This document shows, in pieces, positions 1 through 13,034 of a DNA stretch of 64,000 nucleotides. Each line of letters starts with the position of its first letter. The stretch's first letter is position 1. Location: contig JAGVSM010001220.1 of assembly GCA_022494885.1 (NCBI GenBank), positions 124,001-188,000 on the forward strand, read 5' to 3'. A program made the position numbers and the translations under genes. The DNA comes from Micrasema longulum. Taxonomy: Eukaryota; Arthropoda; Insecta; Trichoptera; Brachycentridae. The notes below the pieces were generated by a model. It was not told where the DNA came from and made no database searches. It was given only the letters and a program-made list of their open reading frames with translations.

Positions 1-554
1 GTGCCTCAACCTTTAAAAAGTGACCTTTATGTAATTGAGTTGCAGTTTTGACCCTTTTAGCGAAACATGTAACAAAATACGTAAAAATCCGGCAAAAAAA
101 ACTGTTTTTTGTTTCTCCTGGATAGTCACTAAATTTGAGACAAGCTGTTTGTTTTATGGGCGACGAGCTACGTAGCGCATCATGTCTATATTTCTGAAAT
201 GGTGCGTGTTATATTTTGGTTTCCAATGCTTTAAATTTTATTGGTTTGTTTTCATAGACCATGGATTTAACGTAGCCCAATAGGCAATAATCCAATGTCG
301 CTAAATCATGGGATAGTCGGGGCTAATTATTAACGGTACCATTTCTAAAAATGATGCTGTCGCCAAACTTGACACGCAGTAAATATTGGTTTCACGATTT
401 TTTAAATAAATTTCCACAATAAGCGAGAGTTATTCAAGTGTAGGGCGTTTTATAATTAATTTGAGTATTGTTATAGAGCATAAATGTAAATAAACAAACT
501 ACAATTATCATACAGTAATGGATTCCGGTAGATTTTAGATGCATTCCGAAAAAG

Positions 555-690
555 AAGCCCTTCTCAAAAATGTTTTCCCTTTATTGAAATAAATTAAGAT
601 TTTAATAACTCCCGAGGGAGAAAATCAATATCTATTAAACATTTGGACATACTGAAAATATTTTTGATACCAAAAGTCGTTCATCAACTC
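555..690 (-). repeat. repeat family F, partial inverted copy
   Basis: CCCTTCTCAAAAATGTTTTC, ATTGAAATAAATT, AACTCCCGAGGGAGAAAATC and AAACATTTGGACATA match 56631-56735. Confidence 0.6.
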
Positions 691-1109
691 AAAACATCAA
701 ACGTTTGTGACTAATTGCATTTTTTCCCTTCACAATACTCAGATAACTAATATTATCAGCGAGCTTGGGGTGATTTATCACGAATATTGTTCTTAATAAA
801 TTGCCCTCTATTATTATAATAATTAAGGGATACCATAACATATTCAAAAGTTACAAGATACGGCTTTTTACTATGTGCCATTACACATGAGCGTTTTTTT
901 CCGCGCGATTTTTATTAGCAGGAATAAAAAACATAAAAATGAAGAAACAACTTTACTAAAAACAATTGGTGTGGATATTCAGTACCTAGTTAATAATGTA
1001 CAAAAAATGTAATCAATGAAAATATTTTCAATCTAGAGTGCGTGTGCACGAAAAGTGGTGAATCGGATTATAGAGGATATTAATAAACGTTGACATCTTC
1101 CATGCGTCC

Positions 1110-1400
1110 GAGTGGATGAAGAATACAGTTCTGCGAGTGAAATAGAACCTGAATGCTAGACGAGTGTTTCCGACTCGTTTGCCAAAATCCTGGAAAAGAA
1201 AATCCAGTGAAAAAAATCCTCGCCTCCTAGCCTCGTTGTGTAGGGGTTGGCGTGTTGCCTACCATGCTTTAGATCCTAGATTTGATTCCTGGGGGGGTCA
1301 ATACGATTAATTTATTTGTAAAGTAGTTTTGCAGGTTTACTCTGCAATATTTTACTGTCCCTGGATTAGCACCTGAAGCGTCAGACTGAAGTTAAAAAAA
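1110..1400 (+). repeat. SINE family A copy
   Basis: It shares with 10282-10585 a leader (CAGTTCTG.G.GTGAAAT), GACGAGTGTTT.CGACTCG, AAAATCCTGGAAAAG and a Pol III-like head: box A near GTGTAGGGGTTGGCG, GCCTACCATGCTT, and a box B remnant TTTGATTCCTGGG. The 3' part (CTGTCCCTGGATTAGCACCTGAAG) is also shared. Confidence 0.7.
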
Positions 1401-1404
1401 ACAT

Positions 1405-1815
1405 TTCAAAACTCAGATCCTTACAAAGACTATTAGCCATGCAAGTATGCAAGAGATAAAATAAAATGATTTCATTTTATGCAGCTTTGTTTATTGCAGA
1501 TCTTGAGCCCATAGATCTCAAAATAGCTGAAATCGTGTTTTTGAATGAAACAAAACGTAGAGGAAGTAAGCGAAATACTTTTAAATGACAGTGAATGTCA
1601 GCGCCGAGTTGAATATCGCTCACTACCACATCCTGCTAAGTGTGCTGATATACAAGTGAATTTATAGAAAAATACAAATAGGCTATCACCAACTCAAACT
1701 GGCTTTATCCACATTTACACTGATGGTAGCAAACTGAATAGATATGTTGGAGCGGCCTTCGTTGCCCGAACACGAAGAGATAGACCAGCAAAAACTAAAT
1801 CTCGTAAATGAGTGC
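1405..1815 (+). pseudogene. LINE ORF2 fragment with RNase H start
   Basis: Frames broken by stops and shifts read, in order, a thumb-connection-like segment (FIADLEPIDLKIAEIVFLNE, 1493-1552) and HPAKCADIQVNL, then HIYTDGSKLNRYVGAAFVAR at about 1711-1770. The last is the first strands of the RNase H domain of R1/I/Jockey-type retrotransposons, with the catalytic Asp in YTDGS. It is truncated soon after and is non-functional. Confidence 0.7.
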
Positions 1816-2734
1816 GGATTGGGTTAGATGATGATGATAAATAAATACACCCGGTACATTGAATTAATTTTAATCCAGAATACGTCAGTATGCATCATGT
1901 TAAGGATTTTCGAGAAATTGAATAACTACAAATTGAACACGAAAATGATTTCAACTCAAAGTGCTGAAGCATGTGAAGCGTTGAATCCGATTTTATAGGG
2001 AATTATTAAACGCATTGAGAACGTCGGAATAATTTCAGTAAGTCCGTCAGTATGTATAATTTTAAATAAGATTTTATCGGACTAAGTTTGCAATCCATTG
2101 TGTTTCCTATCGTGCCTTTTTGATTTTGATTTAATCAAGGATTTATTTTCATAGAATGTTCGCTGATTACTTGAATCTATACGTGTTTTGTATGTGTGGA
2201 AGGTTATTTTGATATCTTGCAGCCCTAGCCCGCAACTTGAAGCAAAATTGGCAATCTGACACATACTAAAAAAGTTTGCCTATGCCTGTTTGAAAGCGTC
2301 ATCGGTGTGACGTCATAATCTATACCACGGCCACTCGTATTAGGCAAACAATATCGTACAGTGCTTACTTGTTTGTATGTATATTCACTCAAAATATTTA
2401 TTTATTTATTCTTTCAAATTTTGTAGTATTTTATATTTAAAATAACGTTGTCGTGTCCCGAATCAAGGAAAACTCTACTTACGTAAAATTTTATTTTATA
2501 TTACTATCAATATATTATGGATACATATTTTTAATTATGGCGACTTAAAAACATCTTAAATTGTTTTGCTAAATAAAATTTGATATTAAAAAACAAATCC
2601 AACACTTAACATCCATATTGTATTTAAATATATATAAGCATACGTGTATTCTGATAAGTAAATTATTAAATAATTGATATAAAACTAGCTAAACCCGACA
2701 ATGTTTTGCTGTTGCTAAATTTGGGTATATATTA
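1816..2734. other. no gene seen
   Basis: AT-rich sequence with short simple repeats; nothing recognised. Confidence 0.5.
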
Positions 2735-3580
2735 GTGTTTAGATCAAATAAATACAATCGAAAGTTTGGTATCAATTATTGTATTTAGTGCAAATAAGAT
2801 ATGCACATAAACATTTTTATTTTTTTTATTCGGATTACATCAATTGTGAGGATAATTTTGATAAATAGATTTGAACAATGTTTTTCTGTCACTATCTTGC
2901 AGATTCATCCCGATACTGTATGAAAAAGAAAACTGAATGTTAGATCTTTTACGTTTAACTAAAATAGAAAAAATCGACGTTTCTGCGCTGTCTCGTTTTC
3001 CGCATCTCAAAACTAAACTGATATTGTTAATTTTTATACAGAGTATCGGAATAAAATTTTCTGTATCGACACGTCTTCTGTTTATCAAAAATAGTTACCG
3101 TATTTGTTTACCGCGTGCCCGAAGACAGATAAAACTGAGCATTTTTAAAGTTTTTGAATGGTTCTAATTCCCATAATAAACCATTTTTAAAATAAAACCA
3201 ATCAATAGGGACACGCCAATGGTAAATACCTATAGTATATAAAAATCAGTGCTCCACTGCCATAATCCAAGGAGAAAATACGGGAATAGCTTTGTAGGAA
3301 GAAAAGTTAAACCGTTTTTCCACTATAAATTAACTTTTATTAATTATACTTACAAAACTTTACTTTAAAATGTTTTTATGTAATCATAGACACAGGTTCG
3401 GTGTTTTAAAATATAATCACCAACCAAGAAACATAAAGGCATCCTTATCCCTGTAAAATTATGAAAATCAACTCATACCCAAACACTCAGTCATGCCCAA
3501 CGCGTATTTCATCAGCCGGGATTTGACATGAACTTGACATTTAATTTAAAACCGAAATGCTTGATTGTGTCGTGAAATCG
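2735..3580 (+). repeat. repeat family R, copy 1
   Basis: About 845 bp alignable with 31525-32372 in the same orientation. Shared phrases are TTTTGATAAATAG, CTCGTTTTCCGCATCTCAAA, TTCTAATTCCCATAATAAAC, AATACGGGAATA and CCCAACGCGTATTT. No intact ORF. Confidence 0.75.
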
Positions 3581-3719
3581 TATTAAAACTGTTCGTGCAA
3601 ACGTAAAAAAAAAATGTAACTTTTTATGGGTAAGTAGGTACGTAGTTACTTGTTTATGTTAAATTATTAAACATGCAATAATTTATTTTTAATGTTGAAT
3701 TCAATTTTCAAAAGTCAAA

Positions 3720-4180
3720 CTCTACTCTTTTTACCAATAGGGGTACACTTTTAGTAGGAATACGATTTTCAAAAATTTATTTAATGTTAGTTGATTTTTC
3801 AGCACCATCGAAAATCCAGTTAAAATAAATAAATGGGTAAAAATAATGAGAAATTTAAGGAAAGAATATAATTGGGATCCACAAAAAACAAAATAAAAAC
3901 TTTTTTTTAAATACCTAAAAATAACATCCTCCATTTTTTCAGGATTTAAATTCTCGTCTTATGTAACCCTGGTGGGTCGATAAATAAGACAATTATGCTC
4001 CTAACTTTTTTTCTTCATAGAAAATTGAAGATTTTAAGAGCTATAAAAATACCCAGCGTAAAGCCATCAATTTTGGAAAATATCTCACGTAAATATGTCT
4101 AGTAGTTATTTAATATGTCGAGGACACACATACGAGCATTGCCTTTTATATATACATATTTTATTGGTTTATTTACGTCA
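3720..4180 (-). repeat. repeat family H, copy 1
   Basis: The reverse complement aligns with 44775-45160: ATATGTATATATAAAAGGCA, TTAAATAACTACT, GGAGCATAATTGTC and TCGACCCACCAGGGTTACAT. The opening resembles the 5' ends of insect Helitrons (AAACTACTGAACCGATTT), but no hairpin end was confirmed. Confidence 0.6.
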
Positions 4181-4604
4181 ATTAAAATACGATTTTTTTG
4201 AGTTTGCAATTAATATTTAATATAGAGTCATGATCGCCAAAACATCGTTACCAACAGGAGCAATATTTTACAGGATAATATTTTTTGTTCTTTCATTCTT
4301 AAGAAATAAACTTTGGGAACCAATTTGTTTTCGAATATTTATTTTATTGATAGCAATTAGTAGATACATAGGTTTATTCTCTACGTGTATTCCTTGTTTA
4401 TTGAAACTAGGAAACGTCATTTTGTAAAATATTGTTTTTGTCGGCTATGATGTTTTGGCTATCATTACTTTATATATTTACAATGAGGAACGCCACACCA
4501 ATAAAATAAGTAAAGACGGGGTCTACGTTGAAGGCGCGCGGATGAAATGCGGTAATGTTTAACGCTGCCCGGTTGAATACAGACCAGCTTATTTTTAAAC
4601 TTGG

Positions 4605-4800
4605 ATTGTGGTCCCATGGCTAGTATCGCGGACTACCAGATAATAGGTTTGAGGTTCGAACCCCACTCTACCACAACTTGATAACCATTTTCCAATGGTG
4701 AGTTATTTACAATTCGTTGAAAATGCCCTCTAAAATGGAAATATTTCGGTAAATCATAAGAACGCAAATATTTTTTTTCTTTTTTTTTCTTTTAAATTAA
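4605..4800 (+). repeat. SINE family B copy with intact Pol III boxes
   Basis: tRNA-like head: box A in CATGGCTAGTATCGCGGACT, box B in GAGGTTCGAACCCCA. The body TGGTGAGTTATTTACAA..CGTTGAAAATG.. is shared with 42178-42310. It ends in a T-rich run. It is a retroposed tRNA derivative, not a functional tRNA gene (no acceptor-stem pairing seen). Confidence 0.7.
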
Positions 4801-5009
4801 ACCGCACAGAGTCACAACACACTACCGCATTCATTCCGTGCGCCTTGAACGTAGACCACGACTATAAGTATATCAATTGACTCATAACTGAATTTCGTAT
4901 TTGAAATTAAATCTAGCGTTTGTAACATGAAAGGATTCAATTTTCAGCGTTGAAAAAATAAATCAATCTGAATTAATGGAATACAATTTTGGATCTGAAA
5001 ACTTTTTGA

Positions 5010-5720
5010 GACATACCTACGATTTGCCAGTCAAACGGCTGACTCTTTTATACTGGAATCTCTTTCTACGAATACGAAGCCGTAATCCATAAGTATTTGT
5101 GAACAAAATATAATATATTGTATCCATATACGTCTGTGTGTGTGTAAGGCGAAATCCTCGCGTTCGTAAACCCGTATTCACGTCTCGTTCATACTGAAAC
5201 GCCGGCAAACGGAACTAGTCGAGAATTCCCGAACCCGTAACCGAAAGTGGCCGAACACCCACGGATTCTACGTTCTACGACAGCCTGACGTAGTCGACAG
5301 CTACATTCCAGTTTCCAGTTGTAGTCAAGCTTCGCGGGTGCAAGTTACTTGCTATGCCCGTCGGTATTACATAACGGCTTTGTATACTCCACTGCTTGAA
5401 TAACATTATTGCGGAAGAGCTTCGCACCTCCCGAAGTAAACTCGGCGTGTATTTGTGATTTGTTTGAACAAAAAGTTTCCGATATTCTTATCTCGGGATT
5501 TGTTGACGATTATAGGAACGGTGATGTGAATGCTGGTGGCTTTTATCGGGAAATAACCTCTCAAGTGTGCAGTGTAAAGTGAATAAGACAAGGTCGTGCC
5601 GAATATAGAGATATCAGTTGATCTGATACGAGCCGTTATGTATACCGTACCGATAGCGTACTCGCATGATCGTATCGTGAACCTCGCAGGGGAACTTTGA
5701 GGAGGCCTTACTGTGGTGTA
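5010..5720. promoter_or_regulatory. CpG-richer island, candidate promoter or untranslated exon
   Basis: About 700 bp with far more CG dinucleotides than the flanks (AACGCCGGCAAACGGAACTA, CCGGTGCG-like words) and no ORF above 65 codons. It does not match any repeat in the window. It could be a promoter or leader exon of sif or of an unseen neighbour; no splice donor was convincingly located. Confidence 0.3.
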
Positions 5721-5729
5721 GATTACTTA

Positions 5730-7000
5730 GCGTGGTTTCTAGATCATCATTAGATAAATACTGAGGAAACTAATACAAGAGCTTCTGCTATCAAGCATTA
5801 AGTACACGAGTGCCTGATGGATATGTTTTAATATTTTGTCTACAACCGACGAAAGTTTTGAAAATTTCTGAAAATACGCGCTGTATTGACAGCAATTTAA
5901 AACCACCCCCCATAACACCTGACATGTCAATTCATATTATGATCACTAACCTTATTCAATAATAAATACCTGCATTAAAAATATAATATTGTAGATTCTT
6001 TTTTTTCGCACGTTAAATAAATATACATATATAAAATACATGTATATTATCTATTCATGGATATAATTTTACTTTGCTTTATAATTTCAAAACGTACGTC
6101 CAAATACATGGGTATTTTTAGCTATATTAAGTTAGGTAAAAATATTTCTTACACTTATTGTGTGTTTTTCAACATAAATATTTATTTTACTAAGACAGAT
6201 AACTTACAAAGCGTCATTTATGTAACAGAATACCCAAGGATACTTAAAAAAATATTTTAAACAAAATTGAATTATATTTGAAATAAAGTTAAATTAAGAA
6301 AAACATATTTTGTTTATTATAAAATGACTTATTTTAAAGCTAACCTGTGGGTTTGGTGTGTTTTTTGTGTCATAAAGCCTACGACCACAAATGCGCGTTC
6401 ACTGAATTTAGTTCGCTGGTTGCGTAAGGGTATAAAGTTTTTTTCTTATTTCTGTATATGTAGCTGGTAAGAATTTTTTCACTCGTTAAACAAGAAAGAA
6501 TTCAAGTTTATTTTAATTTTTGTAATTTAACTTCGGGATTTACTGCACGGTCAATAATTAAATTTTCATTCAATTTTCATAAGAACATAATACAATACTC
6601 AAAATCTATACTTGTCGAATTAAAAAAAATCGTATAAAACACAAATGTTGTTAAATTGATTGACAACACCCCTTAAAATTCAATAGATTCTACCTTTAAT
6701 ATTATTTAATATGTATAACAAGAATCATCGCGCTCCAAAAAGTGTCCTTATTTTTTTAACTAAATAATCTTAAAAGAATTATGTTCCATAGAAATTTTCA
6801 GCGCCATAGAATACGAGAAAAAAGTGTATTATTGTATTATCACATATTGACAATAATTTCAACTACATCTTATTTCAATCAATCATAAAAGTATTTCCCT
6901 TACAATCTCACTCTCGAACGTCTTCATTGATTGATCGGGTTCCTGGTTTAAAATAAAATTGTTTGCCGTGGCTTATTTTGTTGACAAGCACATATTTATG
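5730..7000. other. no gene seen
   Basis: AT-rich, with only short incidental frames on both strands. Confidence 0.5.
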
Positions 7001-7011
7001 ATATATTAGTC

Positions 7012-7500
7012 TCAACGCAATCTCCGACGACGTAGAGACGGTTTACCATCGATCTCTACCTGAACACGGTGTTTCAGGACAAGGCCGCAAAACTTCGAGG
7101 AACATAACTCCTCGTAAACTTTTATAAAAATCTGATTTTTTTTTTTCAAAAATTCGATTTTATAATGAAAACTTTTTTTATTATAATTTGAAAATGGGGA
7201 CCATCCTTCATTTCTCGGTCTAACATCCTTCCACAAACCCATACCCAGCCGCTTCTCTATTCCGCGGACGATGTGTGTCTTTTCGTTTGTCATATACGTT
7301 TTTAATCTAATTTTTTTTTTTTTTTAATATTAAAAAATTAACTGTGAAACTGGCCTCACGGGCTCGATTTCCGCCAGAAAGATTTTTTTCTTAATTGATC
7401 TGGGTGTTGTGGTGTATTTTTCATAACCTTCTTCCAAATCTCTTCTTTCCCACCTGCTGACAAGCCTCTAAATGGAGGCTTAGCGGGTAAATCCTTTTTT
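7012..7500 (-). other. unrecognised coding-like stretch
   Basis: A 93-residue open frame (7012-7293) contains GIEKRLGMGLWKDVRPRNEG and ends in an Arg-rich tail. Just upstream on the same strand, 7355-7495 reads PAKPPFRGLSAGGKEEIWKK and NTPQHPDQLRKKSFWRKS in another frame. Composition is protein-like and unlike the surrounding AT-rich noise. I do not recognise the family; a decayed transposon or retrogene ORF is most likely. Confidence 0.35.
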
Positions 7501-7936
7501 TAAACATAAAAAAATCGACTTCCAAAAAATGAATTAGGATTTATGAAAGGTATCCCATAAAAATATTCCTCTAAGTTTTACGGGATGGCCCTGAAAACTT
7601 GTGTTTATTCATATATTTCTACGGTATTATTCCAATATCTCGCGAAAAAAAAGTGTTGAAAAATTCATTTTATTTCTGAAATTGTGAAATATTTTTTTCA
7701 GTGTCATTACGTGAAGCATAACTTTTCTAACAAAAGACTTTTCAGGAAAAACACAATTGTCTTATATTAAAATCAAATGCTTTGTGAGACTCTTTGAAAT
7801 GATACAATTTAATTTACGATTGTAATATAGACGGTTTACCAATAAGAACAATAGGGTTTGAAATTGAAATTAAAAACAGTAAATTCGACCAAAAAAAATG
7901 CAGAATAGTTAAATTGTATAGTACGTGTTATGTCAT

Positions 7937-8813
7937 TTATGATTTTAACAAAATGTAATTAAAATGACCACCACAGCTTTTCTTGCACCGATTGATCCGG
8001 TAACGCCAATTTTTGATGACTCTGCGCAGAATCTCGAATGGTATGGTATGGTTTGTTGGTGTAAACCTGTGATTTAAAATAGCCCCACAGAACACAGTCT
8101 AGTGATGTTAAATCACAAGATCTTGGTGGCCAGTTGTAAGAACCGTTTCATGAAATAACTAATTCACTAAGTATTTTTCAATTTCATTTCTCATCAATTT
8201 CCTTAATTTGGGAAAAGAAAAAAAAACATTCAGCATTGCACGATAGCACTCACTATTCTCTGCAACGGTACGTCCTTGATCATTTTTTTTTTAAATTTGG
8301 CCCAACGACACCACCAAACCATAATCCTCACCAGACAAAGAGATTTCCAGATGTAATGAGGCCTCATCAATCACTAGAAGGTTTCACTCGCTTCAATAGC
8401 GGCCTGTTGATGTAGCCATTTAATAAAAAATGAGCCTCACCTGAAAAGTTAATTTTCATATGAAAATCGGCATTTCCTTCAATCTTCACTCGAGCCCTAT
8501 CAGCAAACTCTCGACACAAACGACGGTCAGTTGGCTAGAGTTCTTGTGTCAATACATATTATACGGTTGTAGGCCCAAGTCATTAAACACACATTCGCTT
8601 AAACAACGACTATATTTTTCTCACTACGAAGTCGTATCGGTGGCTTATTGTTGTGTAGAGTAAATTTATTCTCCATTTTTTGAGCTCAGAAAGAGCACAA
8701 TGACGACCATATTTTGCACGAAATGCTCTTCGAGTAGCAACAAAACTTCTCGAATTTCGATATAATATTTGAACAATTTCCAAACGCTGAGGCAACATGA
8801 AATAATTCACCAT
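7937..8813 (-). pseudogene. mariner-like transposase with DUF4817-type N-terminus, decayed
   Basis: The N-terminus (from 8813) reads LPQRLEIVQILYRNSRSF and RRAFRAKYGRH, the helix-turn-helix typical of DUF4817 transposases of the IS630/Tc1/mariner group. RTVAENSECYRAMLN follows in another frame at about 8230-8275. WPPRSCDLTSLDCVLWGYF lies at about 8080-8135, the segment with the second catalytic Asp region in this family. The C-terminus runs RVIKNWRYRIN to CGGHF, ending at 7937. Stops and frameshifts separate these parts and about a fifth of the usual length is missing. It is inactive. Confidence 0.75.
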
Positions 8814-8879
8814 AAAATGGCAAACCTTACTGATAACAACTGACAGCAAATGACAAATTTCGAAAATGAAATATGGTGA

Positions 8880-10281
8880 CTGTGAGTTATAAAAATCTTA
8901 TCGTCCCTATTGGCAAAGGCTTTATCATATTTTGTACCATAATATTTCACGAAGTGGACAGTATATTCGTCTTTCTTGTACAACGGAAGCTAAATATAAG
9001 TTTATAAAATATTATGTATCTAAAATTAGTTATCCAAAAATGAATTCCGATTTCATTTTTCATACTAAAAAAGATAGGTAACAATATATTTGTCAATTTG
9101 TTACGTTTCAAAATATATGTGTTTTATACAGTAGGTGTTAACATAAATTATGACCGTTTTTTTCCAAATGTAGAAAACACTCGGACAAATTACAATAAAT
9201 TAGTCGATAATGTATCTCCTTATTTGCTCCTTAACTGCCTAGATTGAACGCAAACAAAAGGAGATGTCAAAAATGCTCACCTTTGTCTTCTTGACATTCC
9301 AATTTGAGGCTCGTAATCTCATAAAATAAATTTAATTTGTTGCAACAGAGAAGGAAAACATTTTTGAGAAAGGAAAATGGGAATCTGGGCATTTACAGGG
9401 CTTATGAACTGTCATTGACTGGTTTAAGTGGCCACTTTACACACCGTGTAACATTCACCATTCTGTCTATGTTTGAACATCCACACTTCCATCTGTTGAC
9501 TTACTCAAAACATTGTTGTCATAAAATAATACTTACATACATACATAACGAAAAAGCAAATATAATGACTTATAGAGCAGAAAATTTTCATTAGAATGTT
9601 TCCGTTTTGTCTTACTTTAGTTGCTCATTTTCAAAATTTGGAAAAAACTGACAGAACTTATTTTAACACCTAACTCATAAAAACCTCATACCGAAAAATA
9701 GTTCGAATATATTTTTGAACTCTCGCAATATTATAAACTCGACAATTTTAAAGTACAATAATTTATTTTTTTTTGTTTTTAATTGCATTTTTATATTTGT
9801 TGATTATTCATATACGTAAAAGCCTTTTGGGCGTTAATAAACAAATATTCTGGATACTTACATAATGTAAATTGTGCATTGATAAAAAACGTATTCAAAT
9901 ATTATAATTAAAATAGTTTTCAACTGAAAAATAATAAACCACAATTTTGCGTTGAAAAATATTTTTGTATCAATTTTTTTTTATTACCATGCTAACATTC
10001 TTGATATACTGCAATATGGCCATATTATATGGTACAGGAAATGGTACCCTAAGATATATATCTGTTGTAGTGATTATTTTATTTAAATTTGTGTGTGGGC
10101 ATGCGCAGAACGTCGATAACTTCAGCGCCATTGTGATTTGGGAATTTAGTAGAAAGTAAAAAATTATAAAATAATAATCAGGGGTGATAAAGCAATCTGC
10201 TTTACACAAATTTTCGTTTTTCATTGCTTCAGAAGATGCACATAAAAAAAAAGTTTTTGTAATATTCAATATATGTATATT
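8880..10281. other. no gene seen apart from repeat F
   Basis: AT-rich. The 186-codon minus-strand frame at 9970-10530 runs through SINE A and low-complexity DNA and is not credible. Confidence 0.5.
9325..9570 (+). repeat. repeat family F, copy
   Basis: GCAACAGAGAAGGAAAACAT, TTTTGAGAAAGGAAAATGGG, TGGTTTAAGTGGCCACTTTA and ACATTCACCATTCTGTCTAT are shared with the copies at 22085, 35095 and others. The 85-residue open frame across it is incidental. Confidence 0.7.
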
Positions 10282-10585
10282 ATACAGTTCTGTGTGTGAA
10301 ATGGAACCAGAACCCTGGACGAGTGTTTTTGACTCGACGACTACTCTTAGGTAAAAATCCTGAAAAAGGAAATCAAATGGGGTATATTCGGCCTGATAGT
10401 GTAGAAGTCGGCTTATTTGCCTACCATGCTTGAGGTAGCTTAACATTACGATAGTGCACTTCCCTGGACTGGTTGGTACCTGATGTTGAAGTGAAGCATG
10501 TAACGGAGCACGCTGCATTTGCAGATACAATTTATTGCCCTATGCACCATCGGGTTCAGATAGGGGGTAGTGATAATGATATTAA
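10282..10585 (+). repeat. SINE family A copy, near full length
   Basis: Same order of blocks as the copy at 1110. It ends in CCCTATGCACCATCGGGTTC and a TAGTGATAATGAT tail, so about 300 bp. Confidence 0.7.
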
Positions 10586-10589
10586 ATTT

Positions 10590-11560
10590 AATACGGTATA
10601 CTTCACGATATGTTGGTAATTGTGTTAGACTAACATTTGTGAGACCTCAGGTTTAGTTCCCTGCTGTGTCAAAAATTTAATGTAAGTGCTAAAAATATCT
10701 GTCTTCCTAGACACTTACATAAGGCGTAAAACTCATCATTATGTTCTTTGCGAAATAAATTATTTTTCGATTTCATTAATATTCAATATGTTTTTTGAAT
10801 GAAAATAAACATAAGAAATTTACTTTTAAAATAAATTGAGAACATTCAAAAATTGATTATGAAATAACTCAACCCTATTCGGCACGTTGTCGATGTCAAC
10901 CTTATAAAATGTATTAAAATGACGTTTATTCTCAAGATTCAAAGATGCATGTAAATGTTTTTATTGAATCTACGCACTGACAATAAAACTGTTTAATTGC
11001 GTACATTACTATTTACAGTGAAAAACGTGTTTACACATATTTGTTTTAAACAAAATGACACAATATTTCTGCGTTCTAATCTTGCGCGACTTATTGTACA
11101 ATTTTTTGCACCGCGTAAAACTAGAATTTCTAAATACGCACATGTGAAGGAAAACAATAAGGTGATAAATTATTTTTCGTATTGACTCCATAGCGGAACT
11201 TCCTTACTTGTTTCCTTGAAACCGTTTGTAAAAATAACATAACGCTGAAATTATTGTTAGCATCGAGAACTCACATAATAGATTCAATGTTTCAGCTATG
11301 CATGAAATGGTCGGTATGCGTATACCTTAGGCCTTAGAGTATACATATACTGTAAGGCGTATACACAGCTCGGACGAGTTATTTTATTAGTGATAATAGT
11401 TTTTCTAATGCTTTATTCAGTTTACACGCTTTATTTCTATTACATAGTAATTCTATTGTTAAATTAATTTAATTGAAGCTTTTAAATTTGTAATTTAATT
11501 AAAACAATTTATTTTGTTGTCACATGCTACGGATTTATTCAAATGATTTCATTCATTCAT
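10590..11560. other. no gene seen
   Basis: AT-rich; an imperfect inverted repeat lies at about 11318-11362 (GTATACCTTAGGCCTTA...TAAGGCGTATAC). Confidence 0.5.
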
Positions 11561-11564
11561 TCTA

Positions 11565-11765
11565 GTGTGTTTGTGTGAGTGTAAGTGAGTGAGAGGGTGG
11601 GTGAGTGGGTGTTTTATTGGAATGAGGGTGAATTTGTGTGTAAATATTATTGCTGAAGTGTCAAAAATATAAATATATTTAACAGATTAAGAATTAGAGA
11701 TAAAATAAAATAAGATAAAATAAAGCTTTATTATTGAAACTAAGTATAAGACAAAATAGTATGTT
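11565..11765 (-). repeat. probable LINE 3' UTR and GT-rich low-complexity tract
   Basis: A GTGTGAGTG-like run (11565-11640) and an A/T-rich simple tail directly follow the LINE C-terminal fragment on the minus strand. Confidence 0.45.
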
Positions 11766-12075
11766 TTAAGACGCGCATTTTAATGTTATTTTTTTGCAAT
11801 CAAATGGATCAATAAAGGGAATGTTCAAATTATATTCATGAGCAAAACGTATGAGTGCAGAGTTCTGGGCATAGTTTGTACGAGTTGTTGGCACATGAAA
11901 TAGAGAGCTCGACGTGTGACGGGTGCGGTAACCAGGGACATTTAATGATAACTCCGACAAAAGAGCCGGACTATCAAGGCGTCCACTGAGTATGTTATGA
12001 AGCACCCCCATGTCTAATAGTAGACGGCGATCTTCTAAAGTAAGCAAGTGGTGCTTTTTGCAGGAAGACATATAA
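11766..12075 (-). pseudogene. LINE ORF2 C-terminal end
   Basis: A 101-residue open stretch reads LTLEDRRLLLDMGVLHNILS, then SPALLSELSLNVPGYRTR and RTNYAQNSALIRF. This is the pattern after the reverse transcriptase in CR1/Jockey-type LINEs (RR..D..LL..L..G..D.P.LL..L...VP...TR). It stops at 11766. The left side (11570-11765) looks like its 3' UTR and tail, with TAAAATAAGATAAAATAAAG at 11702-11721. Confidence 0.7.
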
Positions 12076-13034
12076 TCTCTAGTTCCATATGAATGGCATT
12101 ATTGGTTATATTTTGTTATACTTTTATTACGATAATATTTGGTAAAATAACTTTACAATATACTGTGTGCTAAAACGTTTTAAGAAATTCCTGTTATTTA
12201 TTCAAAATATTTGGGTATTTCTCTGAATTTTATTTTTTGCTTTTGAGGGATAACAGTATTAACTTTCAAATTTTGATCAAAGAAGAAATCTCAGTTAACC
12301 AATAAATATAATGAACTAATAATGATCCTTGTTATATAAACAATTGAACAGCTTAAAAATGATCCCTTAAACCTACGCAACTCCGTTATTTTCCGTTTTT
12401 ATTTCAATACGATATTAAGGTTTGATCAAACAATTATGAAAAACACGGTTGTATTCATTTTTATGTAGTTTTTAAAGCGGAGTGTTAATATTACGCTCTA
12501 GATATTAAAGTTATAGAAAAATCAATTTGTTTTTGTAAAAAAAATCGATCTTTACTAAGGCAGAAGGGAATATAGAAATTAAGGCACATACAACATTTTT
12601 GGCTCTACCTTTTCCTTATTTTGGTGTCATAAAGTCTATATAAGGATTTAAAAAAAATTGGAGTAAGTTATGTAAAAAAATAAGAGAGTTATTTAATGTT
12701 AATAGACTTGTGTTACCTTATCATTACACATGAGTTAAGGAAAACGCTCGATAGTTAGTTAACTGAATAAATGATCTGTCTAACTAATAAAAATAAACAG
12801 CGGCAAACTAAATTAGTAAAACATCTTAGAAGTTCAACGTTCATTGCGCAATTTCGCAAAAGTATTATCCATGGAGAAAACTTGATTCATTTCACAACTA
12901 GGTTCCGATTTCCGAACACTTTATTGCACAACATTAATTCTTGCATTACATTTCATTGATCTTAGAATGGCGCCTGAAAAGTAAAGCTTGCCATCGTTTA
13001 CATGACAAATGGTCGAAATACTATGCGACTGGAG

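Noticed and set aside
4605..4680. tRNA gene
   Set aside because: Boxes A and B are present, but there is no cloverleaf acceptor pairing, and the body continues as a SINE with a second copy.
9970..10530. 186-codon minus-strand open frame
   Set aside because: It runs antisense through SINE A and low-complexity AT-rich sequence, with no recognisable domain.
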